64,000 bases of DNA, taken from contig NZ_JAERQE010000001.1 in assembly GCF_016734765.1 (NCBI RefSeq), positions 62,001 through 126,000 of the forward strand, written 5' to 3'. The position numbers and the translations under genes are program-made. Under the pieces are notes generated by a model. It did no database searches, was not told the DNA's origin, and was given only the letters and a program-made list of their open reading frames with translations. Below are positions 44,581 to 53,075 of this stretch, piece after piece. The stretch's first letter is position 1. The number at the start of each line of letters is the position of its first letter. The DNA comes from Microvirga soli (GTDB lineage: Bacteria > Pseudomonadota > Alphaproteobacteria > Rhizobiales > Beijerinckiaceae).

Positions 44581-45651
44581 TTAGGATTTGCGCCAAGGTG
44601 AAGTCACGCTGTCCCGAATCACGATTTCCGTTTCCAGGCGGATCCGCTTGGGCGATGGCCGGCCCTGCAGGAGATCGATCAGGGCGGATGCTGCAGCCTG
44701 TCCCAATTCCCGACGCGGCTGATGAATCGTGGTCAGCGCTGGTTCGGCCACGGCCGCGAACTCGATGTCATCGAAACCGGCGACCGAGATATCCTCGGGC
44801 ACTCTAAGCCCGGCGGAGAAAAGGGTACGCATGAGCCCGATGGCCATCTCGTCGCTGGTGCAGAACACGGCGGTCGGGCGGGTGGATCGGCCCACGAGGT
44901 CTTGGCCAGCTCTCACGCCCGCCTCGATCGTGTAGTCGCCGGGAATCACGAGCGCCGGATCGAAAGGCAGGCCTGCGGCCTCCAATCCATCCTTGAAGCC
45001 TAAGAAGCGCTCGCGCTCGAGGATGTTGTTCGCCGGTCCGCTCACATAGGCGATGCGCCGGTGCCCCAACGAGGCGAGATGCTGCGTCATGCGCGAGGCG
45101 GCGGCGCGGTTGTCGATCTCGATCTGAGGAACGTCGGCGCCCGGGATCGCCTCGCACAGAGCCACGAGCGGGATCGAAATCCGGGCAGGCTGCCCCTCCC
45201 CTTCCCGGCTCTGACCGAACAGGTGGCCGTTGAGCAGGATGGCGCCATCCACGCGGCCTGCCGCCGTGAAGGCTGCAAAATGCGCTTCCTTCTCGGGCGA
45301 TCCGTCGAGATCGCTGATGATCATCCCGTAGCCGGCTTCGAAGAGCGTCTCCTCGATGCCGCGCAGGATCTTGGAAAAGAACGTGTTCGACAGATCCGGC
45401 AGGACGACCAGAACCATGAAGGTCTTCTGCGACCGTAACGACCGGGCGGCGGGATTGGGCACATATCCGGTCTTGGCGATGGCCTCAAGAACCCGGGCGC
45501 GGGCTTCCGGAGACACCCGATCCGGCGTGGCAAGCGCCCGGCTCACCGTGGCGGTCGAGACATCGGCCAACCGGGCGACATCCTGAATTCGCGCGGCACG
45601 GATCCGCGTTTCCTCCGGCTCAGCCCTGTCTGCCTGCCCCAAATCGTCCAT
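44581..45651 (-). CDS. LacI-family transcriptional repressor
   Basis: 356 residues. An N-terminal helix-turn-helix (IQDVARLADVSTATVSRALATPDRVS) with a hinge (NPAARSLRSQKT) is followed by a periplasmic-binding-protein-like effector domain (about 75-350). It is divergent from the sugar ABC operon, and a perfect LacI-type operator lies 57 bp upstream of its start, so it very likely represses both itself and the transporter until the sugar is present. The ATG at 45651 has GGGAGA upstream. Confidence 0.9.
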   Translation of the reverse strand: MDDLGQADRAEPEETRIRAARIQDVARLADVSTATVSRALATPDRVSPEARARVLEAIAKTGYVPNPAARSLRSQKTFMVLVVLPDLSNTFFSKILRGIEETLFEAGYGMIISDLDGSPEKEAHFAAFTAAGRVDGAILLNGHLFGQSREGEGQPARISIPLVALCEAIPGADVPQIEIDNRAAASRMTQHLASLGHRRIAYVSGPANNILERERFLGFKDGLEAAGLPFDPALVIPGDYTIEAGVRAGQDLVGRSTRPTAVFCTSDEMAIGLMRTLFSAGLRVPEDISVAGFDDIEFAAVAEPALTTIHQPRRELGQAAASALIDLLQGRPSPKRIRLETEIVIRDSVTSPWRKS

Positions 45652-45707
45652 GGTTCTCCCTCGACTATGGTTCTGTTTGACAGATGCCGCCATTTCGGTA
45701 AAGTTGC

Positions 45708-45723
45708 ATGTAATCGATTACAT
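45708..45723. promoter_or_regulatory. LacI-type operator
   Basis: ATGTAATCGATTACAT is a perfect 16-bp palindrome with the central CG and TGTAATCGATTACA shape typical of LacI-family operators. It lies between the divergent lacI-type gene and the sugar ABC operon. Confidence 0.75.
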
Positions 45724-45800
45724 AGGGTGATTGTCGAGCCGTACGATAACCCTACATCGAAAAGAGTCCCGTCAGAGGACTGACTGACAAGCAGGAGGAA

Positions 45801-45857
45801 ATGAATGCCCGCTCCCGTGCCGTCCAGCTGATCCGCCCCGATAGAGACTTCTTGTGA
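45801..45857 (+). CDS. Possible short leader peptide before the sugar ABC operon
   Basis: AGGAGGAA (45793-45800) precedes ATGAATG. From 45801 the frame encodes MNARSRAVQLIRPDRDFL (18 residues). From 45805 a second frame encodes MPAPVPSS and has better spacing to the ribosome-binding site. Neither resembles a known leader peptide. This strong ribosome-binding site has no long gene behind it, so it could be a translated leader or a relic. Confidence 0.25.
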   Translation: MNARSRAVQLIRPDRDFL

Positions 45858-45907
45858 CCGCCTTCATGTGACCGAAGGCGAGCGATGTCGCTCATCCGGA
45901 GCTGGTG

Positions 45908-47428
45908 ATGGATTCCGTTCTTCGCGCAGAGAACATCTCGAAATCCTTCGGACCCATTGAGGTCCTGAGCGGTATTTCACTGGATCTGAGGCCTGGCGAG
46001 GTTCATGCCGTCATCGGCGAGAACGGGGCCGGCAAGTCGACCCTCATGCGCATCCTGTCGGGGCATCTTCCTCCCACAAAGGGGGGCCTGCACCTCAACG
46101 GCCAGCCGATCACCTTCTCGGGCCCTGTGGACGCCGAGGCTCATGGCATCGTTCTGGTGCACCAGGAGATCCTGCTCGCTCCGGATCTGACCGTTGCGCA
46201 GAACCTTTTTCTGGGCCGCGAGATCAGGCGCTTCGGCTTCGTGGACGACAAGGCCATGCGGGAGCGCGCGCGAGCCATCCTGCGGGAGCTCGGCACAACG
46301 ATCGACCCTGACCGCGAGGTCAGCCGCCTGTCGATTGCAGACCGCCAGCTCGTCCAGATCGCCCGCGCGCTTCTCGTGCCGCACAAGGTGGTCGCCTTCG
46401 ACGAACCGACCGCCGTTCTCACGCCGATCGAGGCCGAAAGCCTGTTCGAGATCATCCGCAAGCTGCGCTCGCAGGGCGTGGCGGTGCTCTACATTTCCCA
46501 TCGCCTCAACGAGGTGAAGGCGGTCGCCGACCGCGTCACCGTGCTGCGGGACGGGCGCCACATCGCGACCCGCGACATCGAGGGGCTGGAGCCTCTCGAG
46601 ATGGCCCGCCTGATGGTCGGCCGCGACATGTCCAAGCTCTACCCAGAGAAGCCGGAAACCGCTTCCGACCAGATCGTTCTCACCGTGCGCGACATGGCCG
46701 TGCCGGGCTATGTGGAAAACGCCTCCTTCACATTGCGCCGCGGCGAGATCCTCGGCTTCGGCGGTCTCATCGGCGCGGGCCGCACGGAGCTGTTCGAAGG
46801 CATCGTAGGCCTGCGATCGAGCCAAGGCACCGTCACTCTGGACGACAGGAATGTCCATTTTCGCGACGCCCGGGAAGCGATGGCGGCCGGCATCGTCTAT
46901 CTGTCGGAGGATCGCAAGGGCAAGGGTTTGCTTCTGCAGCAGAACCTCCGGATCAACCTTTCGCTTGCAGCTCTCGACAAGTTCACGAGCGGCTCCTTCA
47001 TCGACGTCGGCGCCGAGGAGAAGGCGCTCGACCGAGCGATCAAGGATTTCGACATCCGCACCCGAAGCCGCGACCTGCTGGCAGGCCAGCTCTCCGGTGG
47101 CAACCAGCAGAAGCTGCTGCTTGCCAAGATGATGCTGCTGGAGCCGCGGATCGTCATCATCGACGAGCCGACACGGGGTGTCGACATCGGCACCAAGGAG
47201 CAGATCTACCGCTTCATCGCGTCGCTTGCAGCGGAAGGCAAGGCCGTCATCGTCATCTCGTCCGAGATGCAGGAGCTGATCGGGCTCTGTCACCGGGTCG
47301 TCGTGATGCGCAACGGACGCGTCGTCGGCGAAGTCCCGCAGGCTGATCTGTCGGAAGACGCAATCGTTTATCTCGCCACAGGCGTTCATGAGGAAAGGGC
47401 GGCGGAAATCGCCGCGGGCCACGCATGA
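45908..47428 (+). CDS. Sugar ABC transporter ATPase, tandem cassette (RbsA/MglA type)
   Basis: 506 residues with two nucleotide-binding domains. Domain 1 has Walker A GENGAGKST, a diverged signature (LSIADRQ) and Walker B VVAFDEPT. Domain 2 has a degenerate Walker A (GLIGAGRTE), a canonical LSGGNQQK and IIIDEPTRGVD. This asymmetry is normal for the carbohydrate-uptake CUT2 family. It powers import of a monosaccharide or related polyol through the permease encoded next. ATG 45908 is preferred over GTG 45905 because GGAG then sits 6 nt away. First gene of the operon. Confidence 0.93.
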   Translation: MDSVLRAENISKSFGPIEVLSGISLDLRPGEVHAVIGENGAGKSTLMRILSGHLPPTKGGLHLNGQPITFSGPVDAEAHGIVLVHQEILLAPDLTVAQNLFLGREIRRFGFVDDKAMRERARAILRELGTTIDPDREVSRLSIADRQLVQIARALLVPHKVVAFDEPTAVLTPIEAESLFEIIRKLRSQGVAVLYISHRLNEVKAVADRVTVLRDGRHIATRDIEGLEPLEMARLMVGRDMSKLYPEKPETASDQIVLTVRDMAVPGYVENASFTLRRGEILGFGGLIGAGRTELFEGIVGLRSSQGTVTLDDRNVHFRDAREAMAAGIVYLSEDRKGKGLLLQQNLRINLSLAALDKFTSGSFIDVGAEEKALDRAIKDFDIRTRSRDLLAGQLSGGNQQKLLLAKMMLLEPRIVIIDEPTRGVDIGTKEQIYRFIASLAAEGKAVIVISSEMQELIGLCHRVVVMRNGRVVGEVPQADLSEDAIVYLATGVHEERAAEIAAGHA

Positions 47429-48423
47429 CAGAAACCGTGCTCCCCACCCGCGCCGAAAAGCGCAAGTTCTCCGTCGATATGCGGGCCCTCTCGCCCTTCA
47501 TCGCGCTGATCGTTCTGATCATCGCGGGCGCGCTGATCAATCCCGACTTCCTGACCGCGTCGAACCTGCTCAATGTGGTGACGCGCTCCGCCTTTATCGC
47601 CATCATCGCGGTGGGCGCCACCTTCGTGATCGCCGGCGGGGGGCTCGATCTCTCCGTCGGCTCCATGGCGGCGTTGATCGCCGGCGTCATGATCCTCACC
47701 CTGAACAATCTCGGCGGTGGGGACGTGGGCACGCTGGCGGTCGGGCTGCTGGCCGCCATTGCGCTCGGTGCGGCCTGCGGGTTGGCCAATGGTCTCATCG
47801 TCACCTTCGGGCGGATAGAACCCTTCATCGTGACGCTGGGCACCATGGGCATCTTCCGCTCTCTGGTCATCTGGCTGGCGGCCGGCGGCACCATCACCAT
47901 GCGCAATTTCGAGCTGCGCGAACTTTACCGCCCTGTCTATTTCGGCAGCGTCTTCGGCATTCCCTATCCGATCATCGCCTTTCTCGTGGTGGCGGCAGTC
48001 GGGGCGCTGATCCTCTACCGCACATCCTTCGGCCGCCATGTGGTGGCGCTGGGCTCCAACGAGGACGTCGCCCGGTATTCGGGCGTGCCGATCTGGCGCG
48101 TGCGTACGCTCACCTACATCATCCAGGGCATCTGCGTCGGCATCGCCGTGCTGGTCTATGTGCCGCGCCTCGGTTCGGCCACGCCGACGACGGGCCTGCT
48201 GTGGGAGTTGCAGGCCATCACGGCCGTGGTCATCGGCGGCACGGCTCTCAAGGGCGGCATCGGCCGCGTCTGGGGCACGGTGGTCGGCGCGGTGATTCTC
48301 GAACTCGTCGCCAATATCATGGTGCTGTCGAACTTCGTCTCCGAGTTCCTCGTGGGAGCGGTTCAGGGTGCCATCATCATTATCGCCATGCTCGTGCAGC
48401 GGTCAGTCCACCGCGGGCGATGA
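47425..48423 (+). CDS. Sugar ABC transporter permease (RbsC type)
   Basis: 332 residues with 8-10 hydrophobic helices. CUT2 permease marks include GATFVIAGGGLDLSVGSMAAL, GLIVTFGRIEPFIVTLGTMGI, TSFGRHVVALGSNEDVARYSGV and VVIGGTALKGGIGRVWGTVVGA. Its start overlaps the ATPase stop by 4 bp (ATGA). It forms the membrane channel with the tandem ATPase and the binding protein encoded next. Confidence 0.93.
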   Translation: MTETVLPTRAEKRKFSVDMRALSPFIALIVLIIAGALINPDFLTASNLLNVVTRSAFIAIIAVGATFVIAGGGLDLSVGSMAALIAGVMILTLNNLGGGDVGTLAVGLLAAIALGAACGLANGLIVTFGRIEPFIVTLGTMGIFRSLVIWLAAGGTITMRNFELRELYRPVYFGSVFGIPYPIIAFLVVAAVGALILYRTSFGRHVVALGSNEDVARYSGVPIWRVRTLTYIIQGICVGIAVLVYVPRLGSATPTTGLLWELQAITAVVIGGTALKGGIGRVWGTVVGAVILELVANIMVLSNFVSEFLVGAVQGAIIIIAMLVQRSVHRGR

Positions 48424-48490
48424 AACCGGGCTAAGCCCACCGGAAAAGGGACGAAGGGCTTAAAAGACCAACCCTCCAGGGAGGAATGAG

Positions 48491-49441
48491 ATGAAAGCAA
48501 CGGTACTGAAATTCGCCCTCGCGGCAGGCCTGATGGCAGGTGTTGCCACCAGCGCGACGGCCCAGCAGAAAAATGTGACGATCGGCGTCTCGATCCCGGC
48601 CGCAACCCACGGCTGGACCGGCGGCGTCGTCTACCACGCTCAGGAAACAGCCAAGCAGCTTGAGAAGGGCTATCCCGGTCTGAAGGTCATCGTGAAAACC
48701 TCGCCGGACGGCGCCTCGCAGGCGAATGCCCTCGATGATCTCACCTCGCAGAAGGTGGATGCCCTCGTGGTGCTGCCCTTCAACTCCGACGAGTTGACCA
48801 ACCCCATGCGCGAGATCAAAAAGCGCGGCACCTTTGTCACCATCGTCGACCGCGGCCTTAAGGATCCGTCCATCCAGGACATCTACGTGGCCGGCAACAA
48901 CCCCGAGTTCGGCCGCGTCGCCGGCAAGTACTTCGTCGACAACCTCAAGCAAGGTAATGTGGTGGTCTTCCGCGGCATTCCGACGGTTATCGACGAGGAG
49001 CGCGTCTCCAATTTCGAGAAAGCTCTCGAAGGATCGGGCGTGAAGGTCATCGACAAGCAATACGCCAACTGGAACCGTGACGACGCGTTCAAGGTGATGC
49101 AGGACTACCTGTCCAAGCACCCGAAGATCGATGCGGTTTGGGCATCCGATGACGACATGGCGCTCGGCGTCATGGAGGCGATCCGTCAGGCCAAGCGCGA
49201 GGACATCAAGTTCGTTCTCGGCGGCGCCGGCATGAAGGACATGATCAAGAAGGTGATGGACGGCGACAAGATGATCCCGGCCGACGTGTCCTACCCGCCG
49301 TCGATGATCTCGACCGCCATGGGCGTGACCGCAGCGCATTTCTATACCAATGCCCCCATGCGCGGCACCTACACGCTGAACGCCCAGCTGATCACGAAGG
49401 ACAACGCCAAGGATCACTACTTCCCGAACTCTCCGTTCTAA
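48491..49441 (+). CDS. Sugar ABC transporter periplasmic binding protein (RbsB-like)
   Basis: 316 residues with a signal peptide ending VATSATA. The periplasmic-binding fold shows ITIGVSIPAATHGWTGG-like strand 1, DALVVLPFNSDEL, VTIVDRGL and IDAVWASDDDMALGVMEAI, as in ribose-type receptors. The ligand is not evident. A 12-bp hairpin directly follows the gene, which would favour higher expression of the receptor than of the downstream enzymes. Confidence 0.92.
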   Translation: MKATVLKFALAAGLMAGVATSATAQQKNVTIGVSIPAATHGWTGGVVYHAQETAKQLEKGYPGLKVIVKTSPDGASQANALDDLTSQKVDALVVLPFNSDELTNPMREIKKRGTFVTIVDRGLKDPSIQDIYVAGNNPEFGRVAGKYFVDNLKQGNVVVFRGIPTVIDEERVSNFEKALEGSGVKVIDKQYANWNRDDAFKVMQDYLSKHPKIDAVWASDDDMALGVMEAIRQAKREDIKFVLGGAGMKDMIKKVMDGDKMIPADVSYPPSMISTAMGVTAAHFYTNAPMRGTYTLNAQLITKDNAKDHYFPNSPF

Positions 49442-49452
49442 GTGGTGTCGCT

Positions 49453-49480
49453 CTCGCCCCTTCCGGATGGAAGGGGCGAG
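49453..49480 (+). terminator. Hairpin after the sugar-binding protein gene
   Basis: Perfect 12-bp arms CTCGCCCCTTCC (49453-49464) and GGAAGGGGCGAG (49469-49480) with a GGAT loop. No T-run, so it is likely an mRNA-stabilising or attenuating structure inside the operon. Confidence 0.6.
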
Positions 49481-49563
49481 GCAACGGCAAGCTGTTCGCA
49501 TTTCGGGCAGCTTTCCATTGCCGGCTTTCTCGCCTTCTCTCACGCCACATCGGGAGTTCACCC

Positions 49564-50625
49564 ATGAAGACCATGAAGGGCCCCGGCCTTTTCCTTGCGC
49601 AGTTCGCAGGCGACGAGGCTCCGTTCAACTCGCTCGACGCCATCTGCCGCTGGGCGGCCTCCCTGGGCTACAAAGGTGTGCAGATCCCTACCTGGGATGC
49701 GCGTCTCATCGACCTGAAGAAGGCGGCGGAATCCCAAACCTATTGTGACGAGATTTTAGGGCTCGTGCGTTCCCATGGCCTGGAGATCACGGAGCTCTCC
49801 ACCCACCTGCAGGGCCAGCTCGTGGCGGTTCACCCGGCCTTCGATGAGGCCTTCGACGGATTTGCTGCGCCTGAAGTCCGGGGCAACCCGAAGGCGCGGC
49901 AGGAATGGGCCGTCAACCAGATGCTGATGGCGGCCAAGGCCTCGAAGCGTCTGGGCCTGAATGTGAGCGTGTCGTTCTCCGGGGCGTTGGCCTGGCCCTA
50001 CGTCTATCCGTGGCCGCAGCGTCCCGCCGGCCTCGTCGAGACCGCCTTCGAAGAGCTGGGGCGGCGGTGGCGGCCCATCCTTGACGCCTATGAGGATGCG
50101 GGCTGCGACGTGGCCTACGAGATCCATCCCGGCGAAGACATTCACGATGGCGCAACCTTCGAGCGCTTCGTGGACGCGGTGGGCGGACACGCGCGAGCCT
50201 GCATCAATTACGACCCGAGCCACTTCCTGCTGCAGCAGCTCGATTACGTCGCTTTCATCGATCTGTATCATGAGCGCATCAAGGCTTTTCACGCCAAGGA
50301 CGCGGAGTTCAACCCGTCCGGGCGCGTCGGCGTCTATGGCGGCTATGAGAGCTGGATCAACCGGGCTGGCCGCTTCCGCTCGCTCGGCGACGGACAGGTG
50401 GATTTCGGCGCGATCTTCTCCAAGCTCGCGCAGTACGACTATGATTCCTGGGCCGTGCTGGAATGGGAATGCGCGCTCAAGCATCCGGAGGATGGAGCAC
50501 GGGAGGGCGCCGAGTTCATCAACGCGCACATCATTCGCGTGACGGAGAAAGCCTTCGACGATTTCGCCGCCGGCGGAACGGACGAGGCGGCCAACCGCCG
50601 GATGCTCGGCATCGGCGCGGCATAA
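49564..50625 (+). CDS. Sugar phosphate isomerase/epimerase-family TIM-barrel protein
   Basis: 353 residues, AP-endonuclease-2/xylose-isomerase-like TIM barrel. Metal-site blocks are visible: ELSTHLQGQLVAVHP, VAYEIHPGEDIHDG, INYDPSHFLLQQLDYV, IKAFHAKDAEF and WAVLEWECALKHPEDGA. It acts in the cytosol on the imported sugar or its oxidised form; isomerase or keto-sugar hydrolase activity are both possible. It pairs with the Gfo/Idh/MocA dehydrogenase 18 bp downstream, a common pairing in inositol-like and 3-keto-sugar pathways. Substrate not determined. Confidence 0.85.
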   Translation: MKTMKGPGLFLAQFAGDEAPFNSLDAICRWAASLGYKGVQIPTWDARLIDLKKAAESQTYCDEILGLVRSHGLEITELSTHLQGQLVAVHPAFDEAFDGFAAPEVRGNPKARQEWAVNQMLMAAKASKRLGLNVSVSFSGALAWPYVYPWPQRPAGLVETAFEELGRRWRPILDAYEDAGCDVAYEIHPGEDIHDGATFERFVDAVGGHARACINYDPSHFLLQQLDYVAFIDLYHERIKAFHAKDAEFNPSGRVGVYGGYESWINRAGRFRSLGDGQVDFGAIFSKLAQYDYDSWAVLEWECALKHPEDGAREGAEFINAHIIRVTEKAFDDFAAGGTDEAANRRMLGIGAA

Positions 50626-50643
50626 GCGACAAGGGGCACGTTC

Positions 50644-51819
50644 ATGACGATTGCAGGATCTCCGGATCAGAAGCTGAACCGCCGGCTGCGCCTGGGCATG
50701 GTCGGCGGCGGGCGCGGCGCCTTCATCGGCGCGGTGCACCGCATCGCCGCCCGCATCGACGACCGCTGGGAGCTGGTGGCGGGCGCCCTCTCGTCTGATC
50801 CGGATCGCGCCAAGGCCTCCGGCGAGGATCTTCTCCTGAAGCCGGACCGGATCTATGGCGATTTCAACGAGATGGCGCGCCGCGAGCGGCGGCTGAAGGA
50901 CGGCATCGATGCGGTCGCCATCGTCACGCCAAATCATGCGCATGCGGCTGCCGCCCGTGCATTCCTGAAGGCCGGCATCCATGTGATCTGCGACAAGCCG
51001 CTGACCACCACGCGGCGCGAGGCCGATCAACTCGCCAAGCTCGCTCGTGATTCAGGCCTCATCTTCGCGGTGACTCACAACTACACCGGCTATCCCCTGG
51101 TGCGACAGGCCCGCGCCATGATCCAGGCGGGAGAGTTGGGCGCCATTCGCGTCGTGCAGGTGGAATACGCGCAGGACTGGCTTGCCACCCGCGTGGAGGA
51201 GAGCGGCAGCAAGCAGGCCGAATGGCGTACGGATCCGGCTCGCTCAGGGCCGGCCGGAGCCGTGGGCGACATCGGCACGCACGCGTTCAATCTTGCCGAA
51301 TTCATCGTGGGCGACGAAGTCGCGTCGCTCTCCGCGGAACTGCACACCTTCGTGGAAGGCCGCAGGCTCGACGACAATGCCCACATGATGCTGCGCTTTG
51401 CGTCAGGCGCGAAGGGCATGCTCTGGTGCAGCCAGGTGGCGGCAGGCCTCGAGAACGGTCTCAAAATCCGCGTCTATGGCGAAAAGGCAGGCCTCGAGTG
51501 GCATCAGGAGAACCCGAACTACCTCACCTTCTCACCTCTCGGCGAACCGCCCCGCACCATCCGTCGCAACGGCTACGGCGCCGACGAGGCCTCCCGCGCC
51601 GCCTCGCGCATCCCGGGCGGGCATCCAGAAGGCTATCTCGAGGGCTTCGCCCAGCTTTACACCGATGTGGCGGAGCAGATCGCCGCGCGCATCGAGAAGC
51701 GGGAGCCCAGCCCCTTCTCGCTTCAGGTCCCGACGGTGGATCAGGGCGTTCGGGGCGTGCGCTTCATCGAAGCGGCCGTGCGCTCCTCGCAACGCAAGGC
51801 AGCCTGGGTGGATCTCTAA
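50644..51819 (+). CDS. Gfo/Idh/MocA-family NAD(P)-dependent oxidoreductase
   Basis: 391 residues. The N-terminal Rossmann fold starts RLGMVGGGRGAFIGAVHR (GxGxxG-like), the EKP-type motif is CDKPLTTT, and the catalytic block is GAVGDIGTHAFNLAEFI with the conserved Asp/His. These enzymes oxidise ring hydroxyls of sugars or inositols. Together with the upstream isomerase and transporter it completes a short catabolic route for one carbohydrate. It is last in the operon, followed by a long hairpin. Confidence 0.88.
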   Translation: MTIAGSPDQKLNRRLRLGMVGGGRGAFIGAVHRIAARIDDRWELVAGALSSDPDRAKASGEDLLLKPDRIYGDFNEMARRERRLKDGIDAVAIVTPNHAHAAAARAFLKAGIHVICDKPLTTTRREADQLAKLARDSGLIFAVTHNYTGYPLVRQARAMIQAGELGAIRVVQVEYAQDWLATRVEESGSKQAEWRTDPARSGPAGAVGDIGTHAFNLAEFIVGDEVASLSAELHTFVEGRRLDDNAHMMLRFASGAKGMLWCSQVAAGLENGLKIRVYGEKAGLEWHQENPNYLTFSPLGEPPRTIRRNGYGADEASRAASRIPGGHPEGYLEGFAQLYTDVAEQIAARIEKREPSPFSLQVPTVDQGVRGVRFIEAAVRSSQRKAAWVDL

Positions 51820-51824
51820 GAACA

Positions 51825-51865
51825 GCCTATTGCCCTGCCGGGATGTCTCCGGCAGGGCAATAGGC
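51825..51865. terminator. Long perfect hairpin ending the sugar operon
   Basis: 17-bp perfect arms (51825-51841 and 51849-51865, beginning GCCTATTGCCC) around a 7-nt loop GATGTCT, directly after the Gfo/Idh/MocA stop. No T-run; terminator or 3' stabiliser. Confidence 0.65.
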
Positions 51866-51937
51866 GCAAGTACCTTGAAATCGCTTCCGCAATCATGACG
51901 TATAGGGCACCACACCCGGCGGAACCGACGATTTCAG

Positions 51938-52345
51938 ATGGCTCATACGCATCACCACAGCCTCGACGACCTCAACGAGACCCAGAAGCGGGTTCATCGG
52001 ATCCTCTGCTCCGCCCAAAATCCGCTCTCGGCCTATGAGGTCCTCGACAAGATGCGCGGCAAGGGAGCGGTCACGCCACCGACGGTCTACCGGTCGCTGG
52101 ACAAGCTCATCGAAAAGGGCCTTGCCCACAGGCTCGAGAGCCTGAACGCCTATGTCGCCTGCAAGCATCCCCATGACCATCAGGATATGGCAGCTTTTGC
52201 GATCTGCGAAAGCTGCGGTCTGGTGAAGGAATTCACGGACCCGCATATCAGCGAGCGCCTCTCCCACTGGAGTGAGGATCACGCCTTCTCGGCCAAGAAG
52301 GTGACGGTGGAGATCCGGGGTCTTTGCGATAGCTGCCAGAAGTAG
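51938..52345 (+). CDS. Fur-family regulator, Zur-like
   Basis: 135 residues. Winged helix (about 12-85; PLSAYEVLDKMR, then TPPTVYRSLDKLIEKGLAHRLES) with metal-site residues: HTHHH at the N-terminus, KHPHDHQD, and two CxxC zinc motifs (CESCG and CDSCQ). This set suits a zinc-dependent Zur-type repressor more than Fur. Target genes are not in the window. ATG at 51938. Confidence 0.82.
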   Translation: MAHTHHHSLDDLNETQKRVHRILCSAQNPLSAYEVLDKMRGKGAVTPPTVYRSLDKLIEKGLAHRLESLNAYVACKHPHDHQDMAAFAICESCGLVKEFTDPHISERLSHWSEDHAFSAKKVTVEIRGLCDSCQK

Positions 52346-52371
52346 ACGCCCGCCGGAACCTTCCACTTTCG

Positions 52372-52389
52372 TATACGTTATTACGTATA
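52372..52389. promoter_or_regulatory. Palindrome between the two Fur-family genes, site 1
   Basis: TATACGT (52372-52378), TATT, ACGTATA (52383-52389): a perfect 18-bp inverted repeat just after the Zur-like gene. AT-rich sites of this size are typical of Fur-family operators. Confidence 0.45.
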
Positions 52390-52497
52390 TATAGCCGAAA
52401 TTTCCCTATTATGGGGTATTCCTGCCCCTTCCGTTGAGGAAAACGTGTAATTCTGGCACCTTTCGCAACGATAGCACATTGTCAGAGCCGTATTTTC

Positions 52498-52515
52498 CCT
52501 ATATGAATATATAGG
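52498..52515. promoter_or_regulatory. Palindrome between the two Fur-family genes, site 2
   Basis: CCTATAT (52498-52504), GAAT, ATATAGG (52509-52515): a perfect 18-bp inverted repeat 26 bp before the second Fur-family start, a position where bound repressor would block initiation. GTTATTACG at 52377 and CGTAATAAC at 52520 are also mirror images. Confidence 0.45.
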
Positions 52516-52540
52516 TTCCGTAATAACAGGAGTGTGGCTC

Positions 52541-52993
52541 ATGAGCACCAAGGCCCTCAGGAAGGAAGAAGAGGACAACCTCCTCCGTCGTGCCGACGAT
52601 GTGTGCCGGCAGAATAACCTCAGGCTCACGCCGATCCGGGAGCGCGTCTATCGCGAGCTGGTCCAGAGCGGCGGCCCGGTCGGGGCTTACGATCTGGTTG
52701 ATCGCCTGAGCAACGAGAAGAAGCGTCTTGCTCCCGTGACCATCTATCGTGCCCTGGACTTCCTGCGTGACGCAGGGCTGGTCCACCGCCTGGCCACCCA
52801 GAACTCCTACGTCATCTCCCACGGCCAGCCGGACATGAACGCGATGAAGATCATGTTCGTGGATGCGAAGACCGGTGAAACCGTCGAGGTTCATTCGAGC
52901 GAGGTGGCCGAGGCCGTGCGCAAGGCTGCGGAGCAGGCCGGCTTCAAGTCGGTTTCGCCGTTCATGGAAGTCGAAGGCGAGATCGCCCAATAA
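52541..52993 (+). CDS. Divergent Fur-family protein lacking metal-site residues
   Basis: 150 residues. The winged helix is clear (NNLRLTPIRERVYRELVQSGGPVGAYDLVDRL, then APVTIYRALDFLRDAGLVHRLATQNSYV), but the C-terminal half has no CxxC pair and almost none of the usual His ligands. In place of the HHHxxxCxxCG stretch it reads DMNAMKIMFVDAKTGETVEV. It therefore probably does not sense a metal in the usual way. ATG at 52541 has AGGAG 8 nt upstream. It follows the Zur-like gene after a palindrome-rich gap. Confidence 0.75.
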   Translation: MSTKALRKEEEDNLLRRADDVCRQNNLRLTPIRERVYRELVQSGGPVGAYDLVDRLSNEKKRLAPVTIYRALDFLRDAGLVHRLATQNSYVISHGQPDMNAMKIMFVDAKTGETVEVHSSEVAEAVRKAAEQAGFKSVSPFMEVEGEIAQ

Positions 52994-53000
52994 CGAAAGA

Positions 53001-53029
53001 AGAGGCAGGATCGATATCGACCTGCCTCT
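53001..53029 (+). terminator. Hairpin after the second Fur-family gene
   Basis: Nine-bp arms AGAGGCAGG (53001-53009) and CCTGCCTCT (53021-53029) around an 11-nt loop that contains the palindrome TCGATATCGA. It is followed 12 bp later by a full terminator. Confidence 0.6.
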
Positions 53030-53041
53030 CAGGACGACATT

Positions 53042-53070
53042 AAAAAGGCCGGGCGTTGCCCGGCCTTTTT
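53042..53070. terminator. Bidirectional intrinsic terminator
   Basis: AAAAA (53042-53046), GGCCGGGC, loop GTT, GCCCGGCC, TTTTT (53066-53070). A symmetric rho-independent terminator serving both the Fur-family gene (+) and the RND pump operon (-). Confidence 0.9.
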
Positions 53071-53075
53071 CTTTG

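Noticed and set aside
45977..47422. 481-codon open frame opposite the sugar ABC ATPase
   Set aside because: Antisense shadow of a gene with all Walker motifs in place.
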